This document shows positions 53,416 through 62,733 of a stretch of DNA of 64,000 nt, piece by piece (the stretch's first letter is position 1; the number at the start of each line of letters is the position of its first letter). Made by a program: the position numbers and the translations under genes. The stretch is taken from the NCBI GenBank assembly GCA_002722245.1, contig PBLA01000026.1, positions 62,001 through 126,000 on the forward strand. Direction: 5' to 3'. This DNA is from Flavobacteriales bacterium (lineage in GTDB: Bacteria; Bacteroidota; Bacteroidia; Flavobacteriales_C; GCA-002722245). Under the pieces are notes generated by a model. That model made no database searches, had not been told where the DNA came from, and worked only from the letters and a program-made list of their open reading frames with translations.

Positions 53416-55449
53416 TCACTGCGCAATATCAACAAGATGAGTAATTTGATTATTAAAGTTTTTTTTATTCAAAATTATTCTCGCCTCATTTTTTAATTTA
53501 TCTCGGTAAAAAGTTCCACCCTCTCCTCTTCTTCTGTTTGAAATGGAATGTTTTTTACTCATTTTTAAAAGCTGATCCTTTTCAATTCTTGGCTGAACAG
53601 ATAAATAAGATGCCAACTCGATTAAGAAAGGTTTTTCTTTAATAAGCGTATTCTTTGCTAACGCCTTTGCCTCGTTCATAATTTCTCTCACATGTTCTTC
53701 AACATCTTCACTTTTATGATAAAATTTTGATGATTCGGTAACACTATCTGCTATCGCAATTTTGGTTTTACCAAAACCATGCTTTTTTAAAAGAGACGTT
53801 ACAAATATTGTGGCTGAAGAAATATCAGATGAAGACCCTGAAGTTATATGGTCTTCACCAAAAACTAATTCCTCAGCAGTAATTCCTGCTAATAGCATTG
53901 CCACGTGAGGAATGACATCCTTTTTACTAACATATTCATTTACAGGCCTAACATATACAAATCCATCATTTTCAGGGCTTGCGGTTACTGATGCCACAAC
54001 ATCCGGCACAGTATTAAATAAAACCTGGCAAGCTACAGCATGCCCTGCTTCGTGAACAGCGGAAATGGCCTGTTTTTCGTCTTTTTTCGGTTCTTTTAGT
54101 TTTCTTAATTCAAAAACAACCTTTTCTTTAACTTCATCCATTAGTTCCTTTTTACTTATTATTTGACACTTCAACTTCTCATCTTCCATACATAAAAACA
54201 AAGTGTCCGCTTTTAATTTTTTATTTAAAATGTAATCCACGTAAACACTTAATTTACTTTTGATCATTTGGTTGATTGTACTGAAAATTGGTCTTGTTCC
54301 CAGGGCAGGATAAACACCCTCCTGATAAATAGCATCAATTACAGACTCATTATATTTTAAATTTAAACCCGTTAGTTGCTTTAGTCTTTTGCCTATTTCA
54401 TTCAAATTTTTGCGAATAATTTTTCGATAAGAATTTATTGATAAAGCAGGATAAATAATGTGAATATTACCAAGTCTTCCTATTTGCTCATCTCTAAACC
54501 TTTCCCTTAAGGCTTTTTTTATTTCTGTCACCGTGATTTTTTTAGTTATTCGATGGAATTCATCAGCAGACATATCAGGACTATAATTTCCACTCATTGT
54601 AAAAGCCTCATCTAGATTACCTAAAACAAAAATGATAGAACGCTTAAAACATTTTACTTTAGGTCGTTTCGCAATACTGTGCACTTTTTTCAAAAAAGAC
54701 ATGGTTTCGATTTCATTCATTTTCATTAGCTTTCTTGCTAAGTCTCTCTGAAGTTCTATATTGAGTTCTTGCCCCGCCAAATCAATAATAAGCTGATAGT
54801 CATTTAGTGGAAAAAAAAATAATGGTTCATCTTTCCCACTGAAACCACCCATTTCAGAAACATGCAGATCTTTTCCTTCAACAACAAAACCATTTTTTAC
54901 TTTAACACCAAAACCAATTAACCGCTCTAGCCTGCCCATTTGTTGTTCGAAATGGGCAAATCCTCTATTCATACTGTTGTAATTAACTACCCCTTCATCA
55001 ATTAACTCCCAAATCTTTCTATTTTCTTCAAAAATATTTTCCTCCCTAAAAGGCCCGGTGATTGTTCGAGCATGCTGAAACTCATCTAGCATTATAACTT
55101 TAGGATTATTATCTCTTACTTTACAAAGTTCCTTCATCTTTCCTGTAAATGATGTTTCCCCATGCTTCTCACCTAAATCAATTCGATATGTTTTATCATC
55201 AAATTTCAGTAACTCCATAAGTTTTTTCACTAAGGATGTTTTACCTACTCCAGTTAGTCCCCACAAATTAATTACTGCAGGTTTTTCTTGAATGATATTC
55301 ATCGTATACCACGATCTAACATTATCGATTAATGAGTCGATTATATCATCTATACCAATGAATTGATTTTTTAATTTCTTTTTTGCATTTTTAAGATCAT
55401 TGACTTTTTGAGAAAAATCACCACTCATTAAATTCATTTTTTTTGTCAT
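53416..55449 (-). CDS. ClpB-like AAA+ ATPase fused to M41 (FtsH-type) peptidase
   Basis: About 677 residues from the ATG at 55449. The AAA+ part has Walker A GLTGVGKT (64-71), Walker B VIMLDEFQHA (118-127) and, near 380, GTRPIFSTINQMIKSKLSVY, a ClpB/HslU-like small domain, not the FtsH AAA domain. The C-terminal peptidase has HEAGH with His466, Glu467 and His470 as in FtsH, and ITSGSSSDISSAT with the third zinc ligand Asp. There is no membrane helix, so it is a soluble ATP-driven zinc protease. An ATG 20 codons upstream (55509) adds no family-like sequence and would overlap the operator region. It is the first gene after the divergent WYL regulator. Confidence 0.85.
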   Translation of the reverse strand: MTKKMNLMSGDFSQKVNDLKNAKKKLKNQFIGIDDIIDSLIDNVRSWYTMNIIQEKPAVINLWGLTGVGKTSLVKKLMELLKFDDKTYRIDLGEKHGETSFTGKMKELCKVRDNNPKVIMLDEFQHARTITGPFREENIFEENRKIWELIDEGVVNYNSMNRGFAHFEQQMGRLERLIGFGVKVKNGFVVEGKDLHVSEMGGFSGKDEPLFFFPLNDYQLIIDLAGQELNIELQRDLARKLMKMNEIETMSFLKKVHSIAKRPKVKCFKRSIIFVLGNLDEAFTMSGNYSPDMSADEFHRITKKITVTEIKKALRERFRDEQIGRLGNIHIIYPALSINSYRKIIRKNLNEIGKRLKQLTGLNLKYNESVIDAIYQEGVYPALGTRPIFSTINQMIKSKLSVYVDYILNKKLKADTLFLCMEDEKLKCQIISKKELMDEVKEKVVFELRKLKEPKKDEKQAISAVHEAGHAVACQVLFNTVPDVVASVTASPENDGFVYVRPVNEYVSKKDVIPHVAMLLAGITAEELVFGEDHITSGSSSDISSATIFVTSLLKKHGFGKTKIAIADSVTESSKFYHKSEDVEEHVREIMNEAKALAKNTLIKEKPFLIELASYLSVQPRIEKDQLLKMSKKHSISNRRRGEGGTFYRDKLKNEARIILNKKNFNNQITHLVDIAQ

Positions 55450-55465
55450 AAAGGAAATTTTAAAG

Positions 55466-55511
55466 GTTACAGCAATAATACGTAACAGGTGCGCATTTTT
55501 TTTGCCCACCT
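55466..55511. promoter_or_regulatory. Candidate operator region between WYL regulator and AAA-M41 genes
   Basis: Two inverted repeats lie in the 97 bp between the divergent start codons: GTTAC-N11-GTAAC (55466-55486) and AGGTGCGC-N9-GCCCACCT (55487-55511, one mismatch). WYL regulators bind such dyads and often repress their own and neighbouring promoters, so these are good operator candidates. Their role is inference. Confidence 0.5.
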
Positions 55512-55546
55512 AAAAACACCAAATAAACCAAAATCATAATAAAACC

Positions 55547-56515
55547 ATGATTACTGACTATGAAAGCCTTCTCAGCAACCAAGGGAAAAGAATATTGGAA
55601 ATTCACTCCCTATTAAAATATAGAGGTTATGATTATAAACGCTTAATTGAACTTATTAAAGAAAGAACAAACAGATCTTACAGTGAAAGAACATTTAAAA
55701 AAGATATAGAGTTCATGCGAAAGGAATTGAGCGCTCCAATTAACGCATCAAATAGAGGAGAATATTCATACAACAAGAATTTTTCCTTATTCCAGGAAAT
55801 AGGACTTCTCGACCATGATGTAGAGGTACTGGAAAATTTAGCTTCTGCAGCAAGCAAATATGAATCATTACCTTTTTTCAGAGATCTCAAATTTTTAACA
55901 CAAAAATTAAACAGAAAACACAATGAAAAAGAGATAGTTTGCTTTGAAGGCGCACCGGTAGAATATAAAGGTGTTGATCTTTTTGAAGACATTTTCTGGA
56001 GTATAAAAGAGAATAGAAGTTTGGAAATTGAGTATACGCCTTTTGAGGGTCCAAAACACATTACTAAAATAAACCCTTATTATTTAAAAGAATATAGGTA
56101 CAGGTGGTATGTTTATGGATGGAACATAAAATTGAAAAACTGGAGAGTTTATGCTCTGGATCGACTAAAAATAAAAAATCAGAGTCCAGAAAATGACTTT
56201 ACTCCTATTAAAGAATTTGATCCAATGACAAGATGGAAGCATTCAGTAGGCATTATCGCATTAAACAGCAAACCAATAGAGTTTTCATTTGAACTTAAAA
56301 ATGGCAAAAGACACAATAACATAGACTATATAAAAAGTATGCCGATACACCGTTCTCAAACTTTAATTCAACCTAAAGACGGGAGTGAATATTATAAGGT
56401 GAAACTAGTTGTTCATCCAACTATAGAGTTATTTAGAGAAATAAGACGATTTGGACATAATAACATTAAAAATATCTATCCAAAAAAATTCGAAGATGAT
56501 ATTTTTGAAAACTAA
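55547..56515 (+). CDS. WYL-domain transcriptional regulator
   Basis: A 322-residue protein. The N-terminus has a winged helix-turn-helix (RILEIHSLLKYRGYDYKRLI then SERTFKKDIEFMRKELSAPI). The middle is the WYL domain: IKENRSLEIEYTPFEG, then INPYYLKEYRYRWYVYGW and WRVYALDRL. The canonical Trp-Tyr-Leu triad is partly replaced (WYV), as often in members. WYL regulators such as BrxR and CapW control defence genes in BREX and CBASS loci and may sense nucleic-acid fragments. It is divergent from the AAA-M41 gene; control of module B is likely. Confidence 0.88.
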   Translation: MITDYESLLSNQGKRILEIHSLLKYRGYDYKRLIELIKERTNRSYSERTFKKDIEFMRKELSAPINASNRGEYSYNKNFSLFQEIGLLDHDVEVLENLASAASKYESLPFFRDLKFLTQKLNRKHNEKEIVCFEGAPVEYKGVDLFEDIFWSIKENRSLEIEYTPFEGPKHITKINPYYLKEYRYRWYVYGWNIKLKNWRVYALDRLKIKNQSPENDFTPIKEFDPMTRWKHSVGIIALNSKPIEFSFELKNGKRHNNIDYIKSMPIHRSQTLIQPKDGSEYYKVKLVVHPTIELFREIRRFGHNNIKNIYPKKFEDDIFEN

Positions 56516-56584
56516 CAATTTAGTAATTCGAGAAATATTATCTCGATTATTTTTCTTAATTAAAAAAAACACCAATAATTCATT

Positions 56585-56648
56585 GATTTAGATTACTGAA
56601 AATGGTTTAATTGTATCGAAAATTTCCAGAAATAAATTAACATTAACA
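56585..56648. repeat. 64 bp exact direct repeat, right copy
   Basis: Identical to 42756-42819. It lies 69 bp after the WYL gene stop, at the right end of the module B segment. The remaining 210 bp to 56859 show no gene. Confidence 0.85.
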
Positions 56649-56858
56649 ATCACCATTTAGAACATATTCGGCTTGGAATTAAATTTGAAGGGAAATTCAA
56701 TTAAAAACGGTGTACAACACATAGGTAATTACATAAAGTCACCATTAAGAGTGATTTATTTTTTTGAAATCCGAACTTTAAATCATATTTTACATCGATT
56801 TTTTCTGAATTATACAGACACGAAAATAATACTCCATTAATATTTTAAAAAATTAAAA

Positions 56859-58439
56859 ATGAGAATCATATGTTTGTTAATAGTTTCTTTCTTATTGTTT
56901 TCAAAAACTTTGAAAGCTCAAGACAATACATTAAACTTTGATGGAGTTAATGATTTTCTAAATGTTAACAGCTTGGCTTCTGTGCTTGCGCAAAACGATA
57001 ACTTCACAATAGAATTCTGGATGCAAGCAGATATCGAAATCCAAAACGGTATCAGAACAACTCTTTTTGCCGTTAACAAACCTGGTTCTGGAGACAATGA
57101 ATTTTTAATAGTTCTGGGAGAAACTTTTACTTCAGGAGATGAGAAATTAAATATTTATGATCAATACAATCCTGTGCATTCTTTCGTTTTGCAATCCCCG
57201 AATGATATAACAGGAGATTGTCATCACATTGCATATGTGAAAAACGGAAATATCGGGGAAGCTTTTGTAGATGGTGTTTCAATAGGAACACACCAGATTT
57301 ACTATAATATTACTAAAAATCATAGAGTAAGTTTTGGGCAGGACTATGACGGATATTCTACCTCTGATTTTTACAAGGGAAATTTAGATGATATCATGAT
57401 ATGGAATGTAGCTAAAACATCAGAAGAGATCCTAATCGATTCTAAAAGAGAATTAACCGGAAGCGAAACTAATTTAATTGCATATTATAATTTTAATCAA
57501 GGAACACCAAGCAGCAACAATATTGATCAAGAATATATCGCTGATTTAACTGGAAATCATAACGCTACAATGAGTAATTTTAACCTAAATGGTTACCAAT
57601 CAAATCTTGTAACAACCCGATGTGCTAAAGACAACTATTGTTCTGAACCTGATTTTAAGTTCACCATAACTGTAACAGATGCCATTGGAAATGAAGATCA
57701 AATTGTAATCGGATTTGGAGAAGAGGCTTCTACCGAAATAGATCAAGAGTTTTGTGAAGAAGATTTAATTTATAATTCATGGGATGAAATCTTAGACGTA
57801 AGATGTTCTAATTTTTATGAGTATGATTATTTTTCTGGTCCTTTTGTGCCTTCATTCTTAACAAAAAGACAAATCATTAACTTCTCAAATTGTTTATCAG
57901 CTGAGGGGGATAAAATAAGTGACCCAATTGCAATAGACATACACGCTCAAAACTGGCCAATTACTATTTCATGGGACGGAAATTTATTCAACTCAAGTTG
58001 CTTCAGTCAATCTAGTTTGTCGTTAACAAATGTTTTTGACCACAGTATTCCCTTGTTTAATGCATCAAACTCTATTCAATCTTTCGTAATAAACGAAGAG
58101 GATGGATTTGATTACTCCTTAAATGGAACAGACGTAAAAGCTTCTCTATTCGTTCATTTTGCAGATGAGAATGTCATAACTAACACACAAAAAATAGAAT
58201 CAATTACAGATTTAATTGCTTTTCCAAATCCAGCTTTAGATCACGTTTCATTTTCTAGTGAATCCTTAATTAATTCAACTGAAATCACTGCTTCTTTTTT
58301 TGATTCAAAAGGAAGCTTGGTTAAGCGAACAACAGTTAATTTAAATGAACCTGTAAATATTGAATTACTTCAATCTGGTATATACACTGTTTACCTAAAA
58401 TCAGGGAATTATTCAGGAGTAGTTAAAGTGGTTAAATAG
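56859..58439 (+). CDS. LamG-domain surface protein with T9SS sorting domain
   Basis: A 526-residue secreted protein (signal MRIICLLIVSFLLFSKTLKAQ). A LamG/concanavalin-like domain covers about residues 22-215: LNFDGVNDFLNV, FTIEFWMQADI, HHIAYVKNGNIGEAFVDGVS and GNLDDIMIWNVAKTSEEI. Such domains bind sugars. A middle part of 230 residues is unknown with Cys pairs. The end (IAFPNPALDHVSFSSES ... GIYTVYLKSGNYSGV) is a Por-type sorting domain for type IX secretion, so it is anchored at the surface. It is a single gene, beyond the right 64 bp repeat. Confidence 0.88.
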   Translation: MRIICLLIVSFLLFSKTLKAQDNTLNFDGVNDFLNVNSLASVLAQNDNFTIEFWMQADIEIQNGIRTTLFAVNKPGSGDNEFLIVLGETFTSGDEKLNIYDQYNPVHSFVLQSPNDITGDCHHIAYVKNGNIGEAFVDGVSIGTHQIYYNITKNHRVSFGQDYDGYSTSDFYKGNLDDIMIWNVAKTSEEILIDSKRELTGSETNLIAYYNFNQGTPSSNNIDQEYIADLTGNHNATMSNFNLNGYQSNLVTTRCAKDNYCSEPDFKFTITVTDAIGNEDQIVIGFGEEASTEIDQEFCEEDLIYNSWDEILDVRCSNFYEYDYFSGPFVPSFLTKRQIINFSNCLSAEGDKISDPIAIDIHAQNWPITISWDGNLFNSSCFSQSSLSLTNVFDHSIPLFNASNSIQSFVINEEDGFDYSLNGTDVKASLFVHFADENVITNTQKIESITDLIAFPNPALDHVSFSSESLINSTEITASFFDSKGSLVKRTTVNLNEPVNIELLQSGIYTVYLKSGNYSGVVKVVK

Positions 58440-58560
58440 ATTTGATAAAATATCCGTTAAGTAAAGAAAAATACCGCTTACTAAAACAGTACGTCTTTAG
58501 ATTCATTTGATTGAATAAACAGAAGTATACACATTCTAATAAAAACAAAAAGACTAAAAA

Positions 58561-59172
58561 CTAAATCTGTACTCGGCTAACTTTACGAAGGAAAATAGAA
58601 TCGTAAAACAGCAAGAAACTGCCTTGCAGAATAATCGAATTCCCATTGCCTTGAAAATTTTGATAATCCTCGCTATTCACTGAAGCAGCTTGCTTAAGTA
58701 AAGCGCCAGCGATAATATACATACAGTCCAAAGCCATATTGATTTTAATGGTTCGTTTAACTTTTCTTTTTTGAGTTTTTAAACCCGATATACTCCACGG
58801 TTGAGTACTTTTTCGATAAACACTATAATGGCTTAACCCTGCAATACCAATATTCAATAAACTCCAGTTAAAGTTCCCCAAATGAAAATATTCCAAAGTT
58901 GTAGTAGGATTAAACAAATTTTGAGACGCCAAAGGACTGTAAGCCACATTTAAAACCGACCATCCTGAAAGCAGTGAGAGCGATTGTTGTTGGGCACGAT
59001 AAAACTGTTGATGCAATGCCACACTATCATTTGCCAGAGCACGTGTTGACAAGCCTAAGAAATCATTTTTGGGTAAATACATCGGATTCAAATTCGAGGT
59101 TCCCCAGACTAATTGAGCACTTGCAAAAAAGCCATTAATGAACAATAAAACGAAAACAATAAATTTCCTCAT
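58561..59172 (-). CDS. Envelope protein of unknown function
   Basis: A 203-residue protein with a signal peptide (MRKFIVFVLLFINGFFASAQ). The body has hydrophobic stretches (WSVLNVAYSPLAS, LNIGIAGLSHY, IKINMALDCMYIIAGALLK, IILQGSFLLFYDSIF) that fit a small membrane protein of the DUF6992 type, a guess by pattern. Function unknown. It is divergent from the rhodanese gene. Confidence 0.65.
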   Translation of the reverse strand: MRKFIVFVLLFINGFFASAQLVWGTSNLNPMYLPKNDFLGLSTRALANDSVALHQQFYRAQQQSLSLLSGWSVLNVAYSPLASQNLFNPTTTLEYFHLGNFNWSLLNIGIAGLSHYSVYRKSTQPWSISGLKTQKRKVKRTIKINMALDCMYIIAGALLKQAASVNSEDYQNFQGNGNSIILQGSFLLFYDSIFLRKVSRVQI

Positions 59173-59282
59173 AAGTAGATACTTAAAAGTAATCTTAAAT
59201 CAATAAAAAATGTAATTCTACAATTTTTATTTGTTGTATTATAATTTGAAAATTTGTTACTTAATTATATAAGAATTAGCGC

Positions 59283-60080
59283 ATGAATAATTTAGTTTCT
59301 GTTGATTGGCTTAAGGATCATTTGGATGATGATAATCTAATTGTTTTGGATGCGCGGTTATCGCCTTCAAATGATCCTTTTATTCCGAATGCTCGTTTTT
59401 TTGATTTGAAGGGGAAATTTTCGGATCAGGAAGCCATGTTTCCTAATACATTCCCCACGATTGAGCGGTTTGAGAAGGAATGTCAACGTCTTGGGATTTA
59501 TACGGATTCAAAGTTGGTGGTGTATGACCCCAAAGGGGTATACTCCAGCCCCAGAGTATGGTGGATGTTTACTGCAATGGGACATCATAATGTAGCGGTT
59601 CTTGATGGTGGCTTACCGGCCTGGTTGAAAAACGATTACCCTACTGCTGATGTGGAAGGAAGTGGGTATTTAAAAGGTGATTTCAACGCTTTTTTTGATG
59701 CTGATTTGGTTAAACGCTATGAAGATATTTTAAGTAACGTTTCAACTCCTTCTTTTACGGTTGTTGATGCACGTTCTGAAGGAAGATTTAATGGGATTGA
59801 TGATGAGCCTCGCCCCCATCTTAAAAGTGGATGTATTCCCAACTCTGTAAATATTCCTTATGAGCATGTTTTAGAAGACGGTAAGTTTAAAGATAGAGAA
59901 GAATTAAAGGCTATTTTTAACGCTTCTTGTTCTTTTGAAGATGAGCTTGTATTTAGTTGCGGTTCTGGGCTTACTGCTTGTATTGTCCTTTTGGCTTGTG
60001 AATTGGCATTTAAGCAAAGTCGATTTGTTTACGATGGTTCTTGGACGGAATGGGCCGAAAAACAAGGGTTAACAAAATAA
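59283..60080 (+). CDS. Two-domain rhodanese sulfurtransferase
   Basis: A 265-residue enzyme with two rhodanese domains. The N-terminal inactive domain starts LIVLDARLSPSND; the C-terminal active domain has VDARSEGRFNG and the active-site loop CGSGLTAC, in which the first Cys takes the sulfur. The CGSGLTA form fits 3-mercaptopyruvate sulfurtransferase better than thiosulfate sulfurtransferase (CRxGxT). It transfers sulfur from mercaptopyruvate to thiols or cyanide. Length 265 is normal. Single gene. Confidence 0.9.
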   Translation: MNNLVSVDWLKDHLDDDNLIVLDARLSPSNDPFIPNARFFDLKGKFSDQEAMFPNTFPTIERFEKECQRLGIYTDSKLVVYDPKGVYSSPRVWWMFTAMGHHNVAVLDGGLPAWLKNDYPTADVEGSGYLKGDFNAFFDADLVKRYEDILSNVSTPSFTVVDARSEGRFNGIDDEPRPHLKSGCIPNSVNIPYEHVLEDGKFKDREELKAIFNASCSFEDELVFSCGSGLTACIVLLACELAFKQSRFVYDGSWTEWAEKQGLTK

Positions 60081-60206
60081 AGGGGGGAGTATTTGCTTTG
60101 CAAAAAATTGAATTGCAAAAATGGATTATCGGCCATAATTAGTGATTTAAACGTTCATGGAATAAACTACGCGATAAGGCCGGATGAGTCGATAAAATAA
60201 ATGTGA

Positions 60207-62675
60207 TTAATATTTAACCACAACAAACTCTACTCTTCGGTTGATGGCTCTTCCTTTTTTGGTGCTGTTTGATGCTTTTGGTTTATTAGGCCCAAATCCT
60301 TTAGAGGATAGTCTTGATGCATCGATACCGTTATATATAAGGAATTCCATTACGGATTTAGCTCTTCGTTTTGATAAATCGATATTTTTACTCACTTCTC
60401 CACGGTTATCGGTGTGTCCGTGGATTTCAATGGTCATTGTTGGTTTCAGTTTTAAAAATGTAACCAGCTCATCTAAAATATCCATACTCATTCCATTAAG
60501 GATGTCGGAACTGGTGGCAAAGTTCACTTCGTTTAATCGGATAGGCTTATCCTTGGCGAGTGTTTCTACGGTAATGCCCTCTTTGGCGTATATTTTTTGG
60601 GCACCATCTACGGAGTCGGGATTGATTTCAACTACTTTGGTGGAAAATGCTTTTCCATCACCTGTGGCGTTTAAAACAAATCGTTGTTTGATTTCCTGCG
60701 CCTCGTCTTTTTTCATGATTACCGCCTCGCCTTTTAGGTCTACGATTTCGTGCCCTACTGGAACTACCATGTCAACGCCGTCAATATTTCTTACTTTATC
60801 ACTCTTTTTTATAATTTGTTCTGTTCCGTTAATTTCGGCTACTCGTTCGTCTTTGGCTAAAACGGTTTCTTCTTTGTTTACCATTACGATTTTTCCTCCT
60901 GGCGGAATAATGACTTCCTTCCCTCCTATGGTTTTTACTTCGCTTCCGTAATCGGCTTGAACATCTTCTCCATTTACCTGTAGGGTGATTTGTTCGGGCT
61001 CTATTTCTTTTCTGCTGGGGTCTTTTACGGGCATCACAACTACATATTCTCCTGTTTCTTTATCTACCAATCCCTCTATGACTTCTCCAGTTTCTTTGTC
61101 GGTTACGGACATTTTACCATTTTTTACAGGTTCTCCGTTTTCATCTTTCAGGGTTCCTTTCATCATCACTACTTTTTCGGGCCTTGCATCTTTATGGAGG
61201 TTAAAGGATACTAAATTGAGTCCTCCTGTTTTTACAGAACCTTTGTTTCCACTGGTAAAATAGGCTGTTTTACCATCGAGGCTTACAATGAGTCCGTGCT
61301 CATCTTTTTCTGTATTTATGGGGTAGCCAATGTTTTTTGGACGGATCCAATTGCCGTTTTTGTCCATTCGAGTGTAATAGATGTCGTAACCTCCTACTCC
61401 TGGATGTCCGTTGGATGCGAAATAGAGGGTTTTACTATCCGTATGGAGGAACGGGGTTTTTTCTTGTCCTTTGGTGTTAATTAAGGGTCCCATGTTTTTG
61501 GGTGAACTCCATCTTCCTCTTTCGTCTTTTGTGCAGTAGAATAAATCGAGGGTGAAGGTTTCATCGACTCCTTCTCCAAAACTCAGGCTGGACAATCGAG
61601 CTGATGAAAAAACCATTAGTTTGCCATCGGAAGAAATGGTGGGTTGTCCTTCCCAGGTGGGTTCGCCGTTTTCATTGTTTACAGGGCCTATACTTCGCAA
61701 AGGACCCCAATGTCCATTATTGTACTCGGATTTCATGAGTTCGGTATTGGGGTATCCTTTTCCTCTCAAGGGTACAATTAAAATATTGGCGGTGAGATAC
61801 ATAGTTTTGTTATCGGGGGTTAAACAGGCGCCTCCAAGTCCTATTAATTTGTTATTGGCCTGAATATCCATTAAAGGTTTCATGTGCAAGTTAAATGGTG
61901 CCGCCATGGACATTCCTCTTGAAAAGGTATCTACTCCAAAGGATTTACTTTTGGAAAAGTATTCTTTATCATCATTTCCTGGTGTGTTTGGTGGTAGTCT
62001 TATATCTGGTGGGGTATTTCTTTTCCGCGTGAAATATACCCATTCGTTATCTGGAGAAAGCATGGGAAGGTATTCATCATGCTCAGTAGATATTCCTTTC
62101 ACATTTTGCGGGTTAAATTCAACGGGATTTTCCAATAATTCTTTCATAATGAAATATTCGTCTTTGAGTTGAACGGCTATTTCACTGTATTCCCTGGGTG
62201 GTTCTGCTTCACTTTCCAGATAGTCTTTAAAATAATGCGCTGCTATTGAATCCTGACCATCTTCGTGGTTCATTCTTCCGAGCCAATAATAGGCTAAATG
62301 TCCTTGGTATGAAGGACAAACTTCAGATAATGTTTCAAACCATTGTTTTGCGTTTGCTCTTACTTTTTGTTTTACACTGGGCATCATCGCTTTGTAAGAG
62401 GCGTCTTGGTAATGGCCTGCAATGAATCCAATTAAATCTGGGTACTCTGGGTATTTCTCGGCCATTTCTTTGAGTTCTTTAATGACTCCAGAACGGTCCA
62501 TAGGATAATCCACATCCCTTAGTTTTTTGAATTTCTTTACTGCTTTTTTATTACTGAATTCAATGCAGTTTCCTTCCTGGGCTACAAGTGAGGAACTAAT
62601 GATGAATCCTATTATTATAACAACTCGTTTATACACAATTCTTTTTAATAACGCTTTTTTTATAATTAGTAACAT
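60207..62675 (-). CDS. OmpA-family protein with PD40 propeller repeats
   Basis: An 822-residue outer-membrane protein. After a signal peptide (about 15-32) a short TPR-like region (35-160) is followed by PD40/WD40-like beta-propeller blades (about 190-495: YLPMLSPDNEWVYFTRK, QPTISSDGKLMVFSSAR, PFLHTDSKTLYFASNGH, GLIVSLDGKTAYFTSGN). Then come beta domains (about 500-690) and an OmpA domain (about 717-822) with HGHTDNRG, SKRRAKSVMEFL and GRAINRRVEF, which binds peptidoglycan. It belongs to the PorE-like or PD40-OmpA family of Bacteroidota; a role in gliding or T9SS is possible but not shown. The only in-frame ATG before the signal is at 62675. Confidence 0.9.
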   Translation of the reverse strand: MLLIIKKALLKRIVYKRVVIIIGFIISSSLVAQEGNCIEFSNKKAVKKFKKLRDVDYPMDRSGVIKELKEMAEKYPEYPDLIGFIAGHYQDASYKAMMPSVKQKVRANAKQWFETLSEVCPSYQGHLAYYWLGRMNHEDGQDSIAAHYFKDYLESEAEPPREYSEIAVQLKDEYFIMKELLENPVEFNPQNVKGISTEHDEYLPMLSPDNEWVYFTRKRNTPPDIRLPPNTPGNDDKEYFSKSKSFGVDTFSRGMSMAAPFNLHMKPLMDIQANNKLIGLGGACLTPDNKTMYLTANILIVPLRGKGYPNTELMKSEYNNGHWGPLRSIGPVNNENGEPTWEGQPTISSDGKLMVFSSARLSSLSFGEGVDETFTLDLFYCTKDERGRWSSPKNMGPLINTKGQEKTPFLHTDSKTLYFASNGHPGVGGYDIYYTRMDKNGNWIRPKNIGYPINTEKDEHGLIVSLDGKTAYFTSGNKGSVKTGGLNLVSFNLHKDARPEKVVMMKGTLKDENGEPVKNGKMSVTDKETGEVIEGLVDKETGEYVVVMPVKDPSRKEIEPEQITLQVNGEDVQADYGSEVKTIGGKEVIIPPGGKIVMVNKEETVLAKDERVAEINGTEQIIKKSDKVRNIDGVDMVVPVGHEIVDLKGEAVIMKKDEAQEIKQRFVLNATGDGKAFSTKVVEINPDSVDGAQKIYAKEGITVETLAKDKPIRLNEVNFATSSDILNGMSMDILDELVTFLKLKPTMTIEIHGHTDNRGEVSKNIDLSKRRAKSVMEFLIYNGIDASRLSSKGFGPNKPKASNSTKKGRAINRRVEFVVVKY

Positions 62676-62733
62676 TTTAAACCAAGGTTTTACGAATAAT
62701 CGTATGTTTTAGTTTGTTCTTTATTTTAATAAC

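Noticed and set aside
60241..60951. 236-residue reading frame on the plus strand
   Set aside because: It is the shadow of the OmpA/PD40 gene; the minus strand has clear domains.
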